Assembly: GCA_024401365.1 (NCBI GenBank)
Contig: JAKSLE010000005.1
Coordinates: forward strand, 1-64,000
DNA length: 64,000 nucleotides
Direction: 5' to 3'
Origin: Bacteroidales bacterium
GTDB taxonomy: Bacteria > Bacteroidota > Bacteroidia > Bacteroidales > Marinilabiliaceae
Position numbers and translations under genes: made by a program. The notes beneath the pieces were generated by a model. That model was given only the letters and a program-made list of their open reading frames with translations, did no database searches and was not told the DNA's origin. Below, in pieces: positions 38,201-46,653 of the stretch (position 1 is its first letter; each line of letters starts with the position of its first letter).

Positions 38201-38275
38201 GATGTACGCTCTTTATCGCGAGGAGTATACGTAGTGAAGACCAATAACGGATCGAGAAAGATTACGGTCAAATAA
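35231..38275 (+). CDS. Large secreted protein with discoidin-, GLUG- and CxxCG-type modules, T9SS-like tail
   Basis: 1014 residues with a signal peptide (cleavage near AVAEE, about 25). Residues about 30-175 resemble an F5/8 type C (discoidin) domain. Four CxxCG knuckles occur (near 211, 232, 735 and 936), in TC...CxxCG modules common in bacterial surface proteins. About 290-480 has GLUG-like repeats (VSGKVISTYGDACYAGAICG and similar). A Pro/Glu/Ser linker follows (about 495-525). The last 35 residues (YDVMGRLVPTTDV...SRGVYVVKT, basic end) match a type A T9SS sorting domain, so outer-membrane secretion and surface anchoring are expected. A TAACTTTG box is at 35165-35172. It may be glycosylated by flanking enzymes, by inference from position only. 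Confidence 0.82.
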   Translation: MIKRNLKRVFLAVVMVVTAALSAVAEEQAKVTCTAIEGTSGFNNNESYAKLVDGDTKTKWCCPFGSSVKSVYVVFKTSMPVILTGYSFTTANDNDECEGRNPKNWTISGSNTNGNWTTIATVEGDETMDDVNFTQYNFTITNNVTLYSYYKVEVTETRGAEELQISEMGLDYKICDHKSSSGESAMTVKDVAATCTERAHKEHECSICGQTTKGEYEGELADHNYVDGVCSVCGVEYVEVPGKIDGYYQIDNFAKLCWFVNVCHGKIEGEGIDKAKLTGSIAIPGEYKWKGINNFKGEIDGQGNAITGLKDAPLVLINNGLIKNIVLNEVDLTSSSFEYLGAVCNQNNGEINNCSVSGKVISTYGDACYAGAICGYMNSTRATIKRCVNYADVKSSDSSAGICGALRNGLVEACVNKGKVSANYLACGIVGEVRPGVYREIKSCLSLGVIEDSEYRRPICYGLFGEISKVSEWNITYYSAAPPSVSEAPYIPEESAVPVEPVEESIAPVAPQSTGPSLLSALKSLFMGDDKEAEDKTMKTAELPESKVEESKAVYDQSNVTNCYYSSSIYSSEDINGCGKMVTEEELASGKVAYMLQTTYDDVNKMVWGQVIGEDDTPILTVYEDERVTHLIISGEIEEDLYVNNYVLDPGYKYAWNGTLEWNGELYGGEMKVTAYKGALTKTGSCVATCSEPAYNIFTTTTGEKVFQAKGVPEKHDFVNRVCTKCGKVHESLIVSCLYNDQEFTRREQVKYFTLQFIIPGEALAAVKTPITSLTLLTEYEAEEDVEASVNLFVGNIYGSEFYSRNEYGYGENEVTKVCDNAKMVISRGGKTNILFGTPFEYDGASNLAVVLSVAMDKAVDNLRFICYMADHNQFIYKGSATDENVASNIQGIFDWIKSVIPSFELYGEEHVIKAVPAKESTTTCPGHIAGYECTLCGKHYSDAEGENEIADELWYTQVATAIEAIEIGEETEEHIEAIYDVMGRLVPTTDVRSLSRGVYVVKTNNGSRKITVK

Positions 38276-38300
38276 CCTTCAGTAGGAAATATATACAAAA

Positions 38301-38334
38301 ATGCCTGCTCTGTTGAAAATTACAGAGCAGGCAT
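38301..38334 (+). terminator. Perfect hairpin terminator fused to next promoter
   Basis: ATGCCTGCTCTGT (38301-38313) pairs perfectly with ACAGAGCAGGCAT (38322-38334). It ends the secreted-protein transcript and directly abuts a TATATTTG box. Confidence 0.8.
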
Positions 38335-38342
38335 TATATTTG
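38313..38342 (+). promoter_or_regulatory. Promoter overlapping the hairpin
   Basis: TTG (38313-38315) lies at the top of the hairpin, then a 19-bp spacer and TATATTTG (38335-38342). The ATG of the next gene is 10 bp later. Confidence 0.65.
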
Positions 38343-38351
38343 CAAACGAAC

Positions 38352-39497
38352 ATGAGAGGAAGGAGATACATAGAGATAATTGTGGCTTCGCTACTGATAG
38401 TGGCGGGACTGGTGGTGCACATTAAGATGTTGGATCTAGGAGTCATAAAGAATGGAGACTTTGATAACTTTCTCCGTCAGTGGATGGGCTATATGGAGCG
38501 GAAAGGCATGGCCGTTTTTTCGACCGATTTCAGTGACTACACGCCCCCATACCTCTATGTGCTGAATGCGATAGTACAACTTGGGTTACCCTGGCATGAG
38601 ACGGTAAAAGTAGTTTCGGGCATATTTGGCTATCTATGTGCCTTTGCGGTGGGCATGATATGCAAGGAGAGCGGAGTGAAAAACGGTGTGTTGTGGGGTT
38701 TAGCCATTGTTCCATTGCTTCCGACGGTACTAATAAACAGTATGTGGTTTGCGCAGTGTGACGCAATATATACCAGTTTTGTGCTGTGGGCTCTGTATTT
38801 TGCCATGCGAGAGCGGCGATGGATGACTGTTGTGATGCTAGGGCTGGCATTTTCCATTAAGCTACAGACTATACTAGTTGCCCCCTTCTTTTTTGTACTA
38901 CTAATGCAGAAGCGCTTCAAGGTGTGGCATTTTCTGGTTATACCGGCAGTGTATATAGTCATGATAGTACCTGCATGGCTGTCGGGAGGTGATTTTGTGG
39001 CATTACTGACCACCTATTTTCGTCAGGCGGCAGAATATACGGAACTTCAGCTCAATTTTCCGAATATTTATCTGTTTTTCGATGCGAGTGTATCCAAATC
39101 AGGCATACGCACTGTGGGCGTACTATCAGTAGTATTCCTAACGCTATTATCAGGATGGCTATTGAGGAAGAAAGAGTGGGCTGCAGGAGACTATCCCTTT
39201 ATGGCGTTGACCAGCATAGTGCTAGTATCATTTATATTACCTGGGATGCACGAGAGGTATATGTATTCGGCCGACGTGCTAGCAGTGAGCTGTGCTATAA
39301 TCAACTGGCGCTATATAGCGACGGCGGTAGGGATAGAGATGGTATCGCTCATTGCATACGGGCTGTATGTCTTTCGAGGGAGGGGTATGATGTGCAATGT
39401 GGGATTTGCGATATTTGTCGTGGCAATAATTATTCTTGTTATTGCAGACAAGAATATACTAGGAAGAGGGCATGGAAACAAGATAAGAAAAGATTGA
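38352..39497 (+). CDS. GT-C type polytopic mannosyl/glycosyltransferase-like protein
   Basis: 381 residues from MRGRRYIEII (38352); an upstream Met lies in the terminator hairpin and is rejected. About ten hydrophobic helices. Luminal loop residues FSTDFSDYTPPYLYVLNA, then SMWFAQCDAIYTSFVLWALY and GLAFSIKLQTILV, resemble GPI-mannosyltransferase/GT87-like membrane enzymes. Acceptor and sugar unknown. It is 4 bp from the GT2 gene, probably one operon that makes and uses a polyprenyl-phosphate sugar. Confidence 0.72.
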   Translation: MRGRRYIEIIVASLLIVAGLVVHIKMLDLGVIKNGDFDNFLRQWMGYMERKGMAVFSTDFSDYTPPYLYVLNAIVQLGLPWHETVKVVSGIFGYLCAFAVGMICKESGVKNGVLWGLAIVPLLPTVLINSMWFAQCDAIYTSFVLWALYFAMRERRWMTVVMLGLAFSIKLQTILVAPFFFVLLMQKRFKVWHFLVIPAVYIVMIVPAWLSGGDFVALLTTYFRQAAEYTELQLNFPNIYLFFDASVSKSGIRTVGVLSVVFLTLLSGWLLRKKEWAAGDYPFMALTSIVLVSFILPGMHERYMYSADVLAVSCAIINWRYIATAVGIEMVSLIAYGLYVFRGRGMMCNVGFAIFVVAIIILVIADKNILGRGHGNKIRKD

Positions 39498-39501
39498 CCC
39501 T

Positions 39502-40518
39502 ATGGACAGATTGGAAACACTATCAATAGTAGTGCCATGCTATAACGAAGAGGCTATGGTAGTAGAGCTTGTTGAGCACCTAGACATGGTACTAAGCAAA
39601 TTAACGGGCGAAGGTCTGGTAGGAGAAGACAGTCACATAGTGCTAGTAGATGACGGGTCGACCGACCAGACGTGGCCCCTTATATGCAGCAGTTGCGAGA
39701 CATATAAACGAGTGAACGGAGTGAAGCTAAGTGGCAATGTGGGGCATCAGAATGCGCTGATGGCCGGTCTGACGGTAGCGAAAGACACGTCGGACCTTAT
39801 AGTAAGTCTAGATGCCGACCTACAAGACGACACATCCGTAATATCAGAGATGATAAAGCTAAGCAGGCAAGGGAACGATGTAGTGTATGGGGTAAGAAAA
39901 GACAGGACGAGCGACAGCTTAGCCAAACGAGAGACGGCGCAGATATTCTACAAGACGATGAAAGTGCTGGGAGTTAGGACGGTATATAACCATGCGGACT
40001 ACAGGTTGATGACGAAGAAAGCGGTGGAATATCTGAGTGAGTTTAACGAGCGGAATCTGTATCTGAGGGGTTTAGTACCGCTGCTAGGGTGCAAGTCGGC
40101 CACGGTAGAATACAAGCGAGAAGAGCGGCGAGAAGGGAAGTCGAAGTATTCAATTCGCAAGATGCTGCATTTAGCGATGGACGGCATAACATCCTTTACA
40201 GACGTTCCGGTGCACATAGTACTGTGGCTAGGCGTTGCGTTTCTGGTGGTATCATTTGGTATATTGGTATACGTAATGGTATCCTATTTCATACACAGTG
40301 TGGTACCGGGATGGAGTTCTCTGATGCTTTCGATATGGTTCTGTTCGGGCTGTGTACTCACATCGTTAGGCGTGATAGGCGAGTACATAGGCAAGATATA
40401 TGTAGAAGTAAAAGGACGACCGCGCTACAGGATAGAGAAGAAAAGCGGAGAAAAGGTATGTAATATACCCCCTACCATACAAAAAGCACAGCGGGGTGAA
40501 GATGATGGAGAGGTGTAA
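39502..40518 (+). CDS. GT2 polyprenyl-phosphate glycosyltransferase (DPM1/GtrB-like)
   Basis: 338 residues. GT-A domain with VVPCYNEE at the start, VLVDDGSTDQTW near 48-58, SLDADLQDD near 97-105, and two C-terminal transmembrane helices (about 235-260 and 270-295) followed by GVIGEYIGKIYVEVKGRP, the signature of GtrB/DPM1-like enzymes. These transfer a sugar from a nucleotide donor to undecaprenyl phosphate on the cytoplasmic face. It would supply the two GT-C proteins nearby. Confidence 0.9.
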   Translation: MDRLETLSIVVPCYNEEAMVVELVEHLDMVLSKLTGEGLVGEDSHIVLVDDGSTDQTWPLICSSCETYKRVNGVKLSGNVGHQNALMAGLTVAKDTSDLIVSLDADLQDDTSVISEMIKLSRQGNDVVYGVRKDRTSDSLAKRETAQIFYKTMKVLGVRTVYNHADYRLMTKKAVEYLSEFNERNLYLRGLVPLLGCKSATVEYKREERREGKSKYSIRKMLHLAMDGITSFTDVPVHIVLWLGVAFLVVSFGILVYVMVSYFIHSVVPGWSSLMLSIWFCSGCVLTSLGVIGEYIGKIYVEVKGRPRYRIEKKSGEKVCNIPPTIQKAQRGEDDGEV

Positions 40519-40565
40519 TGGGCGGTGTGTCAGTTGGTTCGGGCTAGTATAAGGGAAGTATAAGG

Positions 40566-40583
40566 TTGCTCGCAGTTTTTTTA
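40566..40583 (+). repeat. Dispersed repeat TTGCTCGCAGTTTTTTT copy
   Basis: Same core as the copies at 24353 and 33349, again next to a GTATAAGG sequence, in the gap between the GT2 gene and glyS. Confidence 0.6.
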
Positions 40584-40593
40584 TTTGCGACTA

Positions 40594-40636
40594 TAAAAAG
40601 TTTGCCCCGCGGAGAAGTGTAATTCTCTGCGGGGCG
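40594..40636 (-). terminator. Terminator of glyS
   Basis: GCCCCGCGGAGAA (40604-40616) with TTCTCTGCGGGGC (40623-40635); on the minus strand a short T-run follows. Confidence 0.8.
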
Positions 40637-40666
40637 AAGTATTGTGGTCTTATTGTGGACTAGGTA

Positions 40667-42214
40667 TTACTCGAGGAGCTTCTTGAAGAGCTCGGCACCT
40701 GTAACCTGCTTAGCGATCATAGCGTGGAGAGTATCAACGCTTACGCGCTCCTGCTCCATTGTATCGCGGTAACGAACTGTTACGGTGTTATCCTCGAGAG
40801 TCTGATGATCTACAGTAACACAGAATGGTGTACCGATAGCATCCTGACGACGGTAACGCTTACCGATAGAATCCTTCTCATCGTACTGGCAGTTGAACTC
40901 GAGTTTCATTGTGTTCATGATCTCGCGAGCCTTCTCAGGGAGACCATCCTTCTTAACGAGAGGGAGAACAGCCAACTTAACTGGAGCCAATACAGCTGGG
41001 AGGCGGAGAACTACACGTGTATCGCCGCCCTCGAGAGCCTCCTCCTTATAAGCACCTGCGAGGATGCTGAGGAACATACGGTCGACACCGATAGAAGTCT
41101 CGATAACGTATGGAGTATAGCTCTTGTTGAGCTCTGGATCGAAGTACTCGATCTTCTTGCCAGAATATTTAGCGTGAGAAGAGAGGTCGAAATCTGTACG
41201 AGAGTGGATACCCTCAACCTCCTTGAAGCCGAATGGCATACGGAATTCGATATCAGTAGCTGCGTTAGCGTAGTGAGCCAACTTATCGTGATCGTGGAAC
41301 TGATAGTTCTCGTCACCCATGCCGAGAGCCTTGTGCCACTTGAGGCGGAAAGCCTTCCAGTATTCGAACCACTTCATCTCCTCGCCTGGACGAACGAAGA
41401 ACTGCATCTCCATCTGCTCGAACTCGCGCATACGGAAGATGAACTGACGAGCGACGATCTCGTTACGGAAAGCCTTACCGATCTGAGCGATACCGAAAGG
41501 CACCTTCATACGGCCAGTCTTCTGTACGTTGAGGAAGTTTACGAAGATACCCTGAGCAGTCTCAGGACGGAGGTAGATCTTCATAGCGCCATCGGCTGTA
41601 GAACCCATCTCAGTAGAGAACATGAGGTTGAACTGACGAACCTCTGTCCAGTTCTTTGTACCGCTGATAGGGCAAACGATCTCCTCGTCGATGATAATCT
41701 GACGGAGTTCCTCGAGGTTGTTATCGTTGAGAGCCTTAGAGAAACGTGCGTGGAGTGCATCGCGCTTAGCCTGCTCGCGGAGTACGTTAGGGTTAGTTGC
41801 GCGGAACTGAGCCTCGTCGAATGCGTCGCCGAATTTCTTCTTAGCCTTATTGATCTCCTTCTCGATCTTGTCATCAAACTTGGCCATCTGCTCTTCGATG
41901 AGCACGTCAGCACGATAACGTTTCTTAGAATCCTTGTTGTCGATCAATGGGTCGTTGAAAGCATCTACGTGACCTGATGCCTTCCAGATTGTTGGGTGCA
42001 TAAAGATTGCAGAGTCGAGACCTACGACATTGTCGTTGAGTTTAACCATTGCATCCCACCAATACTTCTTGATGTTGTTTTTGAGCTCAACACCATTTTG
42101 TCCGTAGTCATAAACAGCGCCAAGGCCGTCGTATATTTCGCTACTTGGGAATACGAAGCCATACTCCTTACAGTGTGCTACAAGCTTCTTGAAAACATCT
42201 TCCTGCTGTGCCAT
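40667..42214 (-). CDS. glyS: Glycine--tRNA ligase (single-chain, dimeric type)
   Basis: 515 residues from [11 protein letters not shown] (42214). Class II synthetase of the homodimeric (eukaryote/Gram-positive-like) type, as expected in Bacteroidota. Motif features: [15 protein letters not shown] near 35-50, the insertion [32 protein letters not shown] (motif 2 region), FRNEI and [11 protein letters not shown] (motif 3). Gly + ATP + tRNA-Gly to Gly-tRNA. It is divergently placed from hisS with 128 bp between starts; a CAAAATTA site (TAATTTTG on the minus strand) at 42245-42252 may be its -7 box. Confidence 0.96.
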   Translation of the reverse strand: MAQQEDVFKKLVAHCKEYGFVFPSSEIYDGLGAVYDYGQNGVELKNNIKKYWWDAMVKLNDNVVGLDSAIFMHPTIWKASGHVDAFNDPLIDNKDSKKRYRADVLIEEQMAKFDDKIEKEINKAKKKFGDAFDEAQFRATNPNVLREQAKRDALHARFSKALNDNNLEELRQIIIDEEIVCPISGTKNWTEVRQFNLMFSTEMGSTADGAMKIYLRPETAQGIFVNFLNVQKTGRMKVPFGIAQIGKAFRNEIVARQFIFRMREFEQMEMQFFVRPGEEMKWFEYWKAFRLKWHKALGMGDENYQFHDHDKLAHYANAATDIEFRMPFGFKEVEGIHSRTDFDLSSHAKYSGKKIEYFDPELNKSYTPYVIETSIGVDRMFLSILAGAYKEEALEGGDTRVVLRLPAVLAPVKLAVLPLVKKDGLPEKAREIMNTMKLEFNCQYDEKDSIGKRYRRQDAIGTPFCVTVDHQTLEDNTVTVRYRDTMEQERVSVDTLHAMIAKQVTGAELFKKLLE

Positions 42215-42342
42215 ATTTGAATATAATTTTGTTCTATTTGGGCGCAAAATTAGCACTTTTTCGGTCTTTTTGGAAATATTATAACCTTAATATATTGAAA
42301 AAGAGTGTATTTTTGCAACTGAAAAAAGATTCAAGAAAGACA

Positions 42343-43704
42343 ATGGCTGTAACAAAACCAAGTATACCAAAGGGTACGCGTGACTTCTCAGCAGTTGAGA
42401 TGGCTCGTCGCAACTACATTTTCGACACCATTAAGGGCGTTTTTGCAAAATATGGCTTCAGTCAGATAGAGACTCCTGCTATGGAAAATCTCTCTACACT
42501 TCTAGGCAAGTACGGCGACGAGGGAGACAAGCTCCTTTTCAAGATATTAAATTCGGGTGATTTCATCTCCAGTGCGGGAGGTCCGTTGAATGTCAATTCG
42601 GACAAGGCTGCCTTGCAAATCTCAGAGAAGGGCTTGCGATATGACCTTACGGTACCATTTGCGCGATTTGTGGTACAGCACCAAACTGAGCTTACATTTC
42701 CATTCAAGCGTTTTCAGATTCAGCCTGTATGGCGAGCAGACCGACCACAGAAGGGACGTTACCGTGAATTTTACCAGTGTGATGTAGATATCATTGGTTC
42801 GGATTCGCTGCTTAACGAGGTAGAACTTATCCAGATAGTAGACGATGTTTATGAGGCATTGAACATCAATGTTGCCCTTAAGATAAACAACCGTAAGGTA
42901 CTTGCCGGCATAGCTGAGGCTATCGGTGCGGCAGAGCACATGGTTGATATTACAGTAGCTATTGACAAACTAGACAAGATAGGTCTTGAGAATGTGAATT
43001 CTGAGCTCAAGGAGAAAGGTTTGTCGGATGAAAGTGTTGAGAAGCTACAACCTATCCTCAAGATGCAAGGTTCTCAGGAAGAGAAACTTGCTACTATGCG
43101 CAGCGTGCTGACATCAGAGGTAGGACAGAAAGGTCTTGATGAGTTGGAGACTATCTTCAACTATGTAAAGGCACTTGGTTTGAAGAAGATTAAGGTAGAG
43201 CTTGACCTTACTTTGGCTCGAGGCTTGAACTATTATACAGGTGCTATTTTTGAGGTAAAGGCACTTGATGTTGAGATAGGTTCGATTACTGGTGGTGGTC
43301 GTTATGACGACTTGACAGGCATTTTCGGCTTGAAGGGCATGTCGGGAGTTGGTATTTCATTCGGCGCAGACCGTATTTATGATGTAATGACCCAGCTCAA
43401 CCTGTTCCCTGAGTCGGTACTTGAGCAGACACGCATTCTTTTCGCTAATTTTGGTGGAGAAGACGAGATGTACTCCCTCAAGCAAGTTCGTGCATTACGT
43501 GCGAAAGGCTTCAAGGTAGAGATATTCCCAGATGCTACAAAGATGAAGAAGCAGATGCAATATGCGGACAAGAAGCAGATACCATTTGTGGCACTTTGCG
43601 GTGAGACTGAGAGGAATGAGAACAAGATAACTCTCAAGAACATGGTAACTGGCGAGCAATCTTCATTGACACTTGAAGAAGTAGCAGAGCAGATAGCCAG
43701 ATAA
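42343..43704 (+). CDS. hisS: Histidine--tRNA ligase
   Basis: 453 residues from [15 protein letters not shown] (42343); the frame is open upstream but that part is not conserved-looking. Class II motifs: motif 2 region [17 protein letters not shown], and the histidine-specific [13 protein letters not shown] and GGGRYDDL. C-terminal anticodon-binding domain from about 350. A TGTATTTTTG box lies at 42306-42315. lpxD follows after 64 bp with its own promoter. Confidence 0.96.
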   Translation: MAVTKPSIPKGTRDFSAVEMARRNYIFDTIKGVFAKYGFSQIETPAMENLSTLLGKYGDEGDKLLFKILNSGDFISSAGGPLNVNSDKAALQISEKGLRYDLTVPFARFVVQHQTELTFPFKRFQIQPVWRADRPQKGRYREFYQCDVDIIGSDSLLNEVELIQIVDDVYEALNINVALKINNRKVLAGIAEAIGAAEHMVDITVAIDKLDKIGLENVNSELKEKGLSDESVEKLQPILKMQGSQEEKLATMRSVLTSEVGQKGLDELETIFNYVKALGLKKIKVELDLTLARGLNYYTGAIFEVKALDVEIGSITGGGRYDDLTGIFGLKGMSGVGISFGADRIYDVMTQLNLFPESVLEQTRILFANFGGEDEMYSLKQVRALRAKGFKVEIFPDATKMKKQMQYADKKQIPFVALCGETERNENKITLKNMVTGEQSSLTLEEVAEQIAR

Positions 43705-43713
43705 GGTATAGTT

Positions 43714-43744
43714 TTGTAAGGTAGACAGAAATTAATTATATTCG
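43714..43744 (+). promoter_or_regulatory. Promoter of lpxD-lpxC-lpxA
   Basis: TTG (43714-43716), 20-bp spacer, TATATTCG (43737-43744), 25 bp before the lpxD ATG. One mismatch in the -7 box. Confidence 0.55.
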
Positions 43745-43768
43745 CACGAAATAATTATATACAACCCT

Positions 43769-44791
43769 ATGGAGTTCAAAGTATCAGACGTAGCGCAGTT
43801 GATTCAGGGCACGGTGGATGGAGATCCAAACGTTCTCTTGCACGACGTATCAAAGATAGAAGAGGGTAAGCCAGGCACGCTTACATTCTACTCTAACCCT
43901 AAGTATGAGCACTACGTGTACTCTACAGAGGCTTCGGCTGTCATTGTTAATGCAGATTTCAAGCCAGCGCAGCCAGTGAAAGCGACACTCATTCGTGTTC
44001 CTGATTCGCGTCAGGCGCTTGCACAGTTGCTATATATATATGAGAGTATGGTACCACAGAAGGTAGGCATTGAGCAGCCATCGTTCATTTCATCTAGTGC
44101 TACAGTAGGTGACAAGGCGTACGTTGGTGCTTTTGCGTACATTGGAGAGAAGGTACAGATAGGCAATAATGTTAAGATTTATCCTCAGGCATATATTGGC
44201 GATGGTGTTAAGATAGGTAACGACTGTCAGATATTCCCTGGTGTGAAGATATATAAAGGTTGTGTACTTGGCGACCGTGTAATAGTACATGCTGGAACAG
44301 TAATAGGAGCTGACGGCTTTGGATTTCAGCCAGACGCCAACAACAACTACAAGAAAGTACCACAAATTGGCAATGTAGTTATCGAGGATGATGTTGAGAT
44401 TGGTGCAAATACATGTATTGACCGTGCGACTATGGGTTCTACACGTATCGGCAAGGGCACAAAGCTTGACAATCTTATTCAGATTGCGCATAATGTTGAG
44501 ATAGGACAAAATGACGTTATGGCAGCGCAATCTGGTGTCGCAGGCAGTACCAAGGTAGGCAGCAACTGTATGATTGGCGGACAGGTAGGCATTGCAGGTC
44601 ATATCAATGTACCAGATCAAGTTGTACTAGCGGCACAGACAGGAGTAAACAGCACGATTAAGAAATCCGGCACATACTTCGGCTCTCCAGCTATGGACTA
44701 TATGGCATTCAACAAATCATTTGTCATGTTCCGTAAGTTGCCAGAGATAAAAGCACAATTAGATGAGTTGGCCGAGAAAGTCGGCAAGTAA
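43769..44791 (+). CDS. lpxD: UDP-3-O-(3-hydroxyacyl)glucosamine N-acyltransferase
   Basis: 340 residues. Third step of lipid A synthesis, adding the N-linked hydroxyacyl chain from acyl-ACP. The N-terminal uridine-binding domain is followed by a long left-handed beta-helix of hexapeptide repeats (about 100-290) and a C-terminal helix ([18 protein letters not shown]). The catalytic His is probably in the [13 protein letters not shown] segment near 238. First gene of the lpxD-lpxC-lpxA operon. Confidence 0.95.
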   Translation: MEFKVSDVAQLIQGTVDGDPNVLLHDVSKIEEGKPGTLTFYSNPKYEHYVYSTEASAVIVNADFKPAQPVKATLIRVPDSRQALAQLLYIYESMVPQKVGIEQPSFISSSATVGDKAYVGAFAYIGEKVQIGNNVKIYPQAYIGDGVKIGNDCQIFPGVKIYKGCVLGDRVIVHAGTVIGADGFGFQPDANNNYKKVPQIGNVVIEDDVEIGANTCIDRATMGSTRIGKGTKLDNLIQIAHNVEIGQNDVMAAQSGVAGSTKVGSNCMIGGQVGIAGHINVPDQVVLAAQTGVNSTIKKSGTYFGSPAMDYMAFNKSFVMFRKLPEIKAQLDELAEKVGK

Positions 44792-44799
44792 TTAACGAT

Positions 44800-45723
44800 A
44801 TGGAGAAACAGACGACCATAAAAGCTGCTGCATCCTTTTCGGGCAAAGGTCTGCATACAGGAGTAGTAGTTAACCTAACCATAAATCCTGCCCCTATAGG
44901 TCATGGCTACAAGTTTCAGCGAGTAGACCTTGAAGGCAAACCAGTATTTGCGGCTGATGCTCGCAATGTATCCTTTACGCAAAGAGGTACTGTACTCAGT
45001 GCTGGTGGGGACAGGGCTAATGTGACTGTAAGCACTATAGAGCACCTTATGTCGGCCCTTAGAGGTCGCCGTATAGACAACTGTCTGATTACGCTTGACG
45101 GACCTGAGGTGCCAATTCTTGATGGCAGTGCTCTACCTTTTGTGGAAGCTATCGACAAAGTTGGCATTGAAGAGCAAGATGCAGAGCGTGAGTATATGGT
45201 AATAACTGAGAAGACCGTATATGAAGAGCCTGAGAAGAATATTCGCATTATTGCGCTTCCAGAGGCAGACGGTTTTGCTGCTCAGGTTAATATAGCTTTT
45301 AATGGTTCTCGTTGTCTTGGCAATCAGTTTGCTCTCATAGAGTCGCTTGATGAGTATGAGACGGTATATGACTGTCGTACATTTGTATTTCTCCATGAGG
45401 TAGCGTTTCTTCTTCAGCAAGGTCTGATTAAGGGAGGAGACCTTGAGAATGCGATAGTATTTGTAGAGAAAGAGCTCACTGCGGAAGAGAAGGCGCAGAT
45501 AGCTGCACTTATGGGCAAGACACCTACGATACATCCATCGGGTGTATTGAATGACCGAGACCTCAAGTACAACAATGAGGCTGCGCGACATAAGTTGCTT
45601 GACCTTATTGGAGACTTAGCTTTGGTAGGCAAGCCTATCAAGGGCAGAATTATAGCTACACGTTCGGGACACGGTTCAAATGCAGAATTTGCCCGCATGT
45701 TGATAAAGAAATACGGATTTTAA
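44800..45723 (+). CDS. lpxC: UDP-3-O-acyl-N-acetylglucosamine deacetylase, without FabZ half
   Basis: 307 residues. Zinc-dependent second and committed step of lipid A synthesis. Zinc ligands are H82 (EHLMSAL), H264 and D268 (HKLLD); Glu81 is the likely base and H291 (HGSN) the second catalytic His. Start FSGKGLHTG is typical. In most Bacteroidota this gene continues into a FabZ dehydratase of about 150 residues; here it stops at KKYGF and lpxA starts 10 bp later. No FabZ-like frame is seen nearby. The LpxC part appears complete. Confidence 0.95.
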   Translation: MEKQTTIKAAASFSGKGLHTGVVVNLTINPAPIGHGYKFQRVDLEGKPVFAADARNVSFTQRGTVLSAGGDRANVTVSTIEHLMSALRGRRIDNCLITLDGPEVPILDGSALPFVEAIDKVGIEEQDAEREYMVITEKTVYEEPEKNIRIIALPEADGFAAQVNIAFNGSRCLGNQFALIESLDEYETVYDCRTFVFLHEVAFLLQQGLIKGGDLENAIVFVEKELTAEEKAQIAALMGKTPTIHPSGVLNDRDLKYNNEAARHKLLDLIGDLALVGKPIKGRIIATRSGHGSNAEFARMLIKKYGF

Positions 45724-45733
45724 TATATAGAAG

Positions 45734-46510
45734 ATGATTAGTCCATTAGCATCAGTAGATCCAAAAGCAAAGATTGGCGAAAATGTAACTATTGATCCAT
45801 TTGCATGCATTGCAGGTGACGTTGTGATTGGCGATGGTTGTCACATCATGTCGAATGCCGTTGTATGTGACGGTGTACGCATGGGTAAGAACAATCGTGT
45901 ATTTCCACATGCAACAATAGGAGCCATACCACAAGACCTAAAGTTTGTGGGAGAGTATACACTTTGCGAGATTGGCGACAACAATACATTCCGTGAGTGT
46001 GTTACTATTAACCGTGGCACAGCATCAAAGAATACTACAATAATAGGTTCGAACAACCTTTTGATGGCTTACGTTCATGTGGGACATGACTGTGTATTGG
46101 GTTCAAATATTATAGTATCCAATGCCTGTCAGTTTGCTGGTGAGGTTCAGATTATGGACTGTGCTGTTGTAGGTGGTGGTTCGCTTGTACATCAGTTTAC
46201 GCGTATTGGCTCGTATGTAATGATTCAGGGTGGCACACGTCTTGGCAAGGATGTACCTCCATTCTCTATGATTGGTCGTGAGCCAGCTGCTTTCTGTGGA
46301 TTGAACCTTGTAGGTCTTCGTCGCAGAGGATTTGAGCGAGAGCAGATTGACACTATCAATCAAGTATATGAGTATTTATACAGAAAGAGTTTGAATACTA
46401 CGCAAGCAATCAAGGCTATAGAAGAAGAGCTTCCACAAAGTGAGGGAAGAGATATGATTCTTGACTTTGTAAAGAGCAGTGAGCGTGGTGTAGTTCCTGG
46501 CTTGAAGTAA
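45734..46510 (+). CDS. lpxA: UDP-N-acetylglucosamine O-acyltransferase
   Basis: 258 residues, normal length. First lipid A step, transferring a 3-hydroxyacyl group from ACP. Left-handed beta-helix over residues 1-185, catalytic His in AYVHVGHDC (about 120), GREPAAFCGLNLVGLRRRGF and a helical C-terminus. Last gene of the operon; a strong terminator follows. Confidence 0.96.
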   Translation: MISPLASVDPKAKIGENVTIDPFACIAGDVVIGDGCHIMSNAVVCDGVRMGKNNRVFPHATIGAIPQDLKFVGEYTLCEIGDNNTFRECVTINRGTASKNTTIIGSNNLLMAYVHVGHDCVLGSNIIVSNACQFAGEVQIMDCAVVGGGSLVHQFTRIGSYVMIQGGTRLGKDVPPFSMIGREPAAFCGLNLVGLRRRGFEREQIDTINQVYEYLYRKSLNTTQAIKAIEEELPQSEGRDMILDFVKSSERGVVPGLK

Positions 46511-46534
46511 TATTTTAAGTAAAAGATACCCAAA

Positions 46535-46577
46535 AAAGGGGGGAGTATCATGATGATACTTCCCCCTTTGATTTTTT
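46535..46577 (+). terminator. Strong terminator after lpxA
   Basis: AAAGGGGGGAGTATCA (46535-46550) pairs with TGATACTTCCCCCTTT (46554-46569), then a T-run. Confidence 0.9.
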
Positions 46578-46653
46578 ATTACCAAACCATGGGTATTTCG
46601 GAACAAATCTAGTTGGGCGAACTTTGCGTCGTGAAAATAACAGACGTAAAGAG

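Noticed and set aside
38301-38351. Upstream start for the GT-C gene at 38301
   Set aside because: That ATG lies in a 13-bp terminator hairpin and ahead of the promoter; 38352 is used instead.
40724-41977. 417-codon open frame antisense to glyS
   Set aside because: The minus-strand glycyl-tRNA synthetase is unmistakable and full length; the antisense product has no domain or signal and reflects codon bias.
44090-44620. 176-codon open frame antisense to lpxD
   Set aside because: It covers the hexapeptide repeat region of lpxD and mirrors its repeats.
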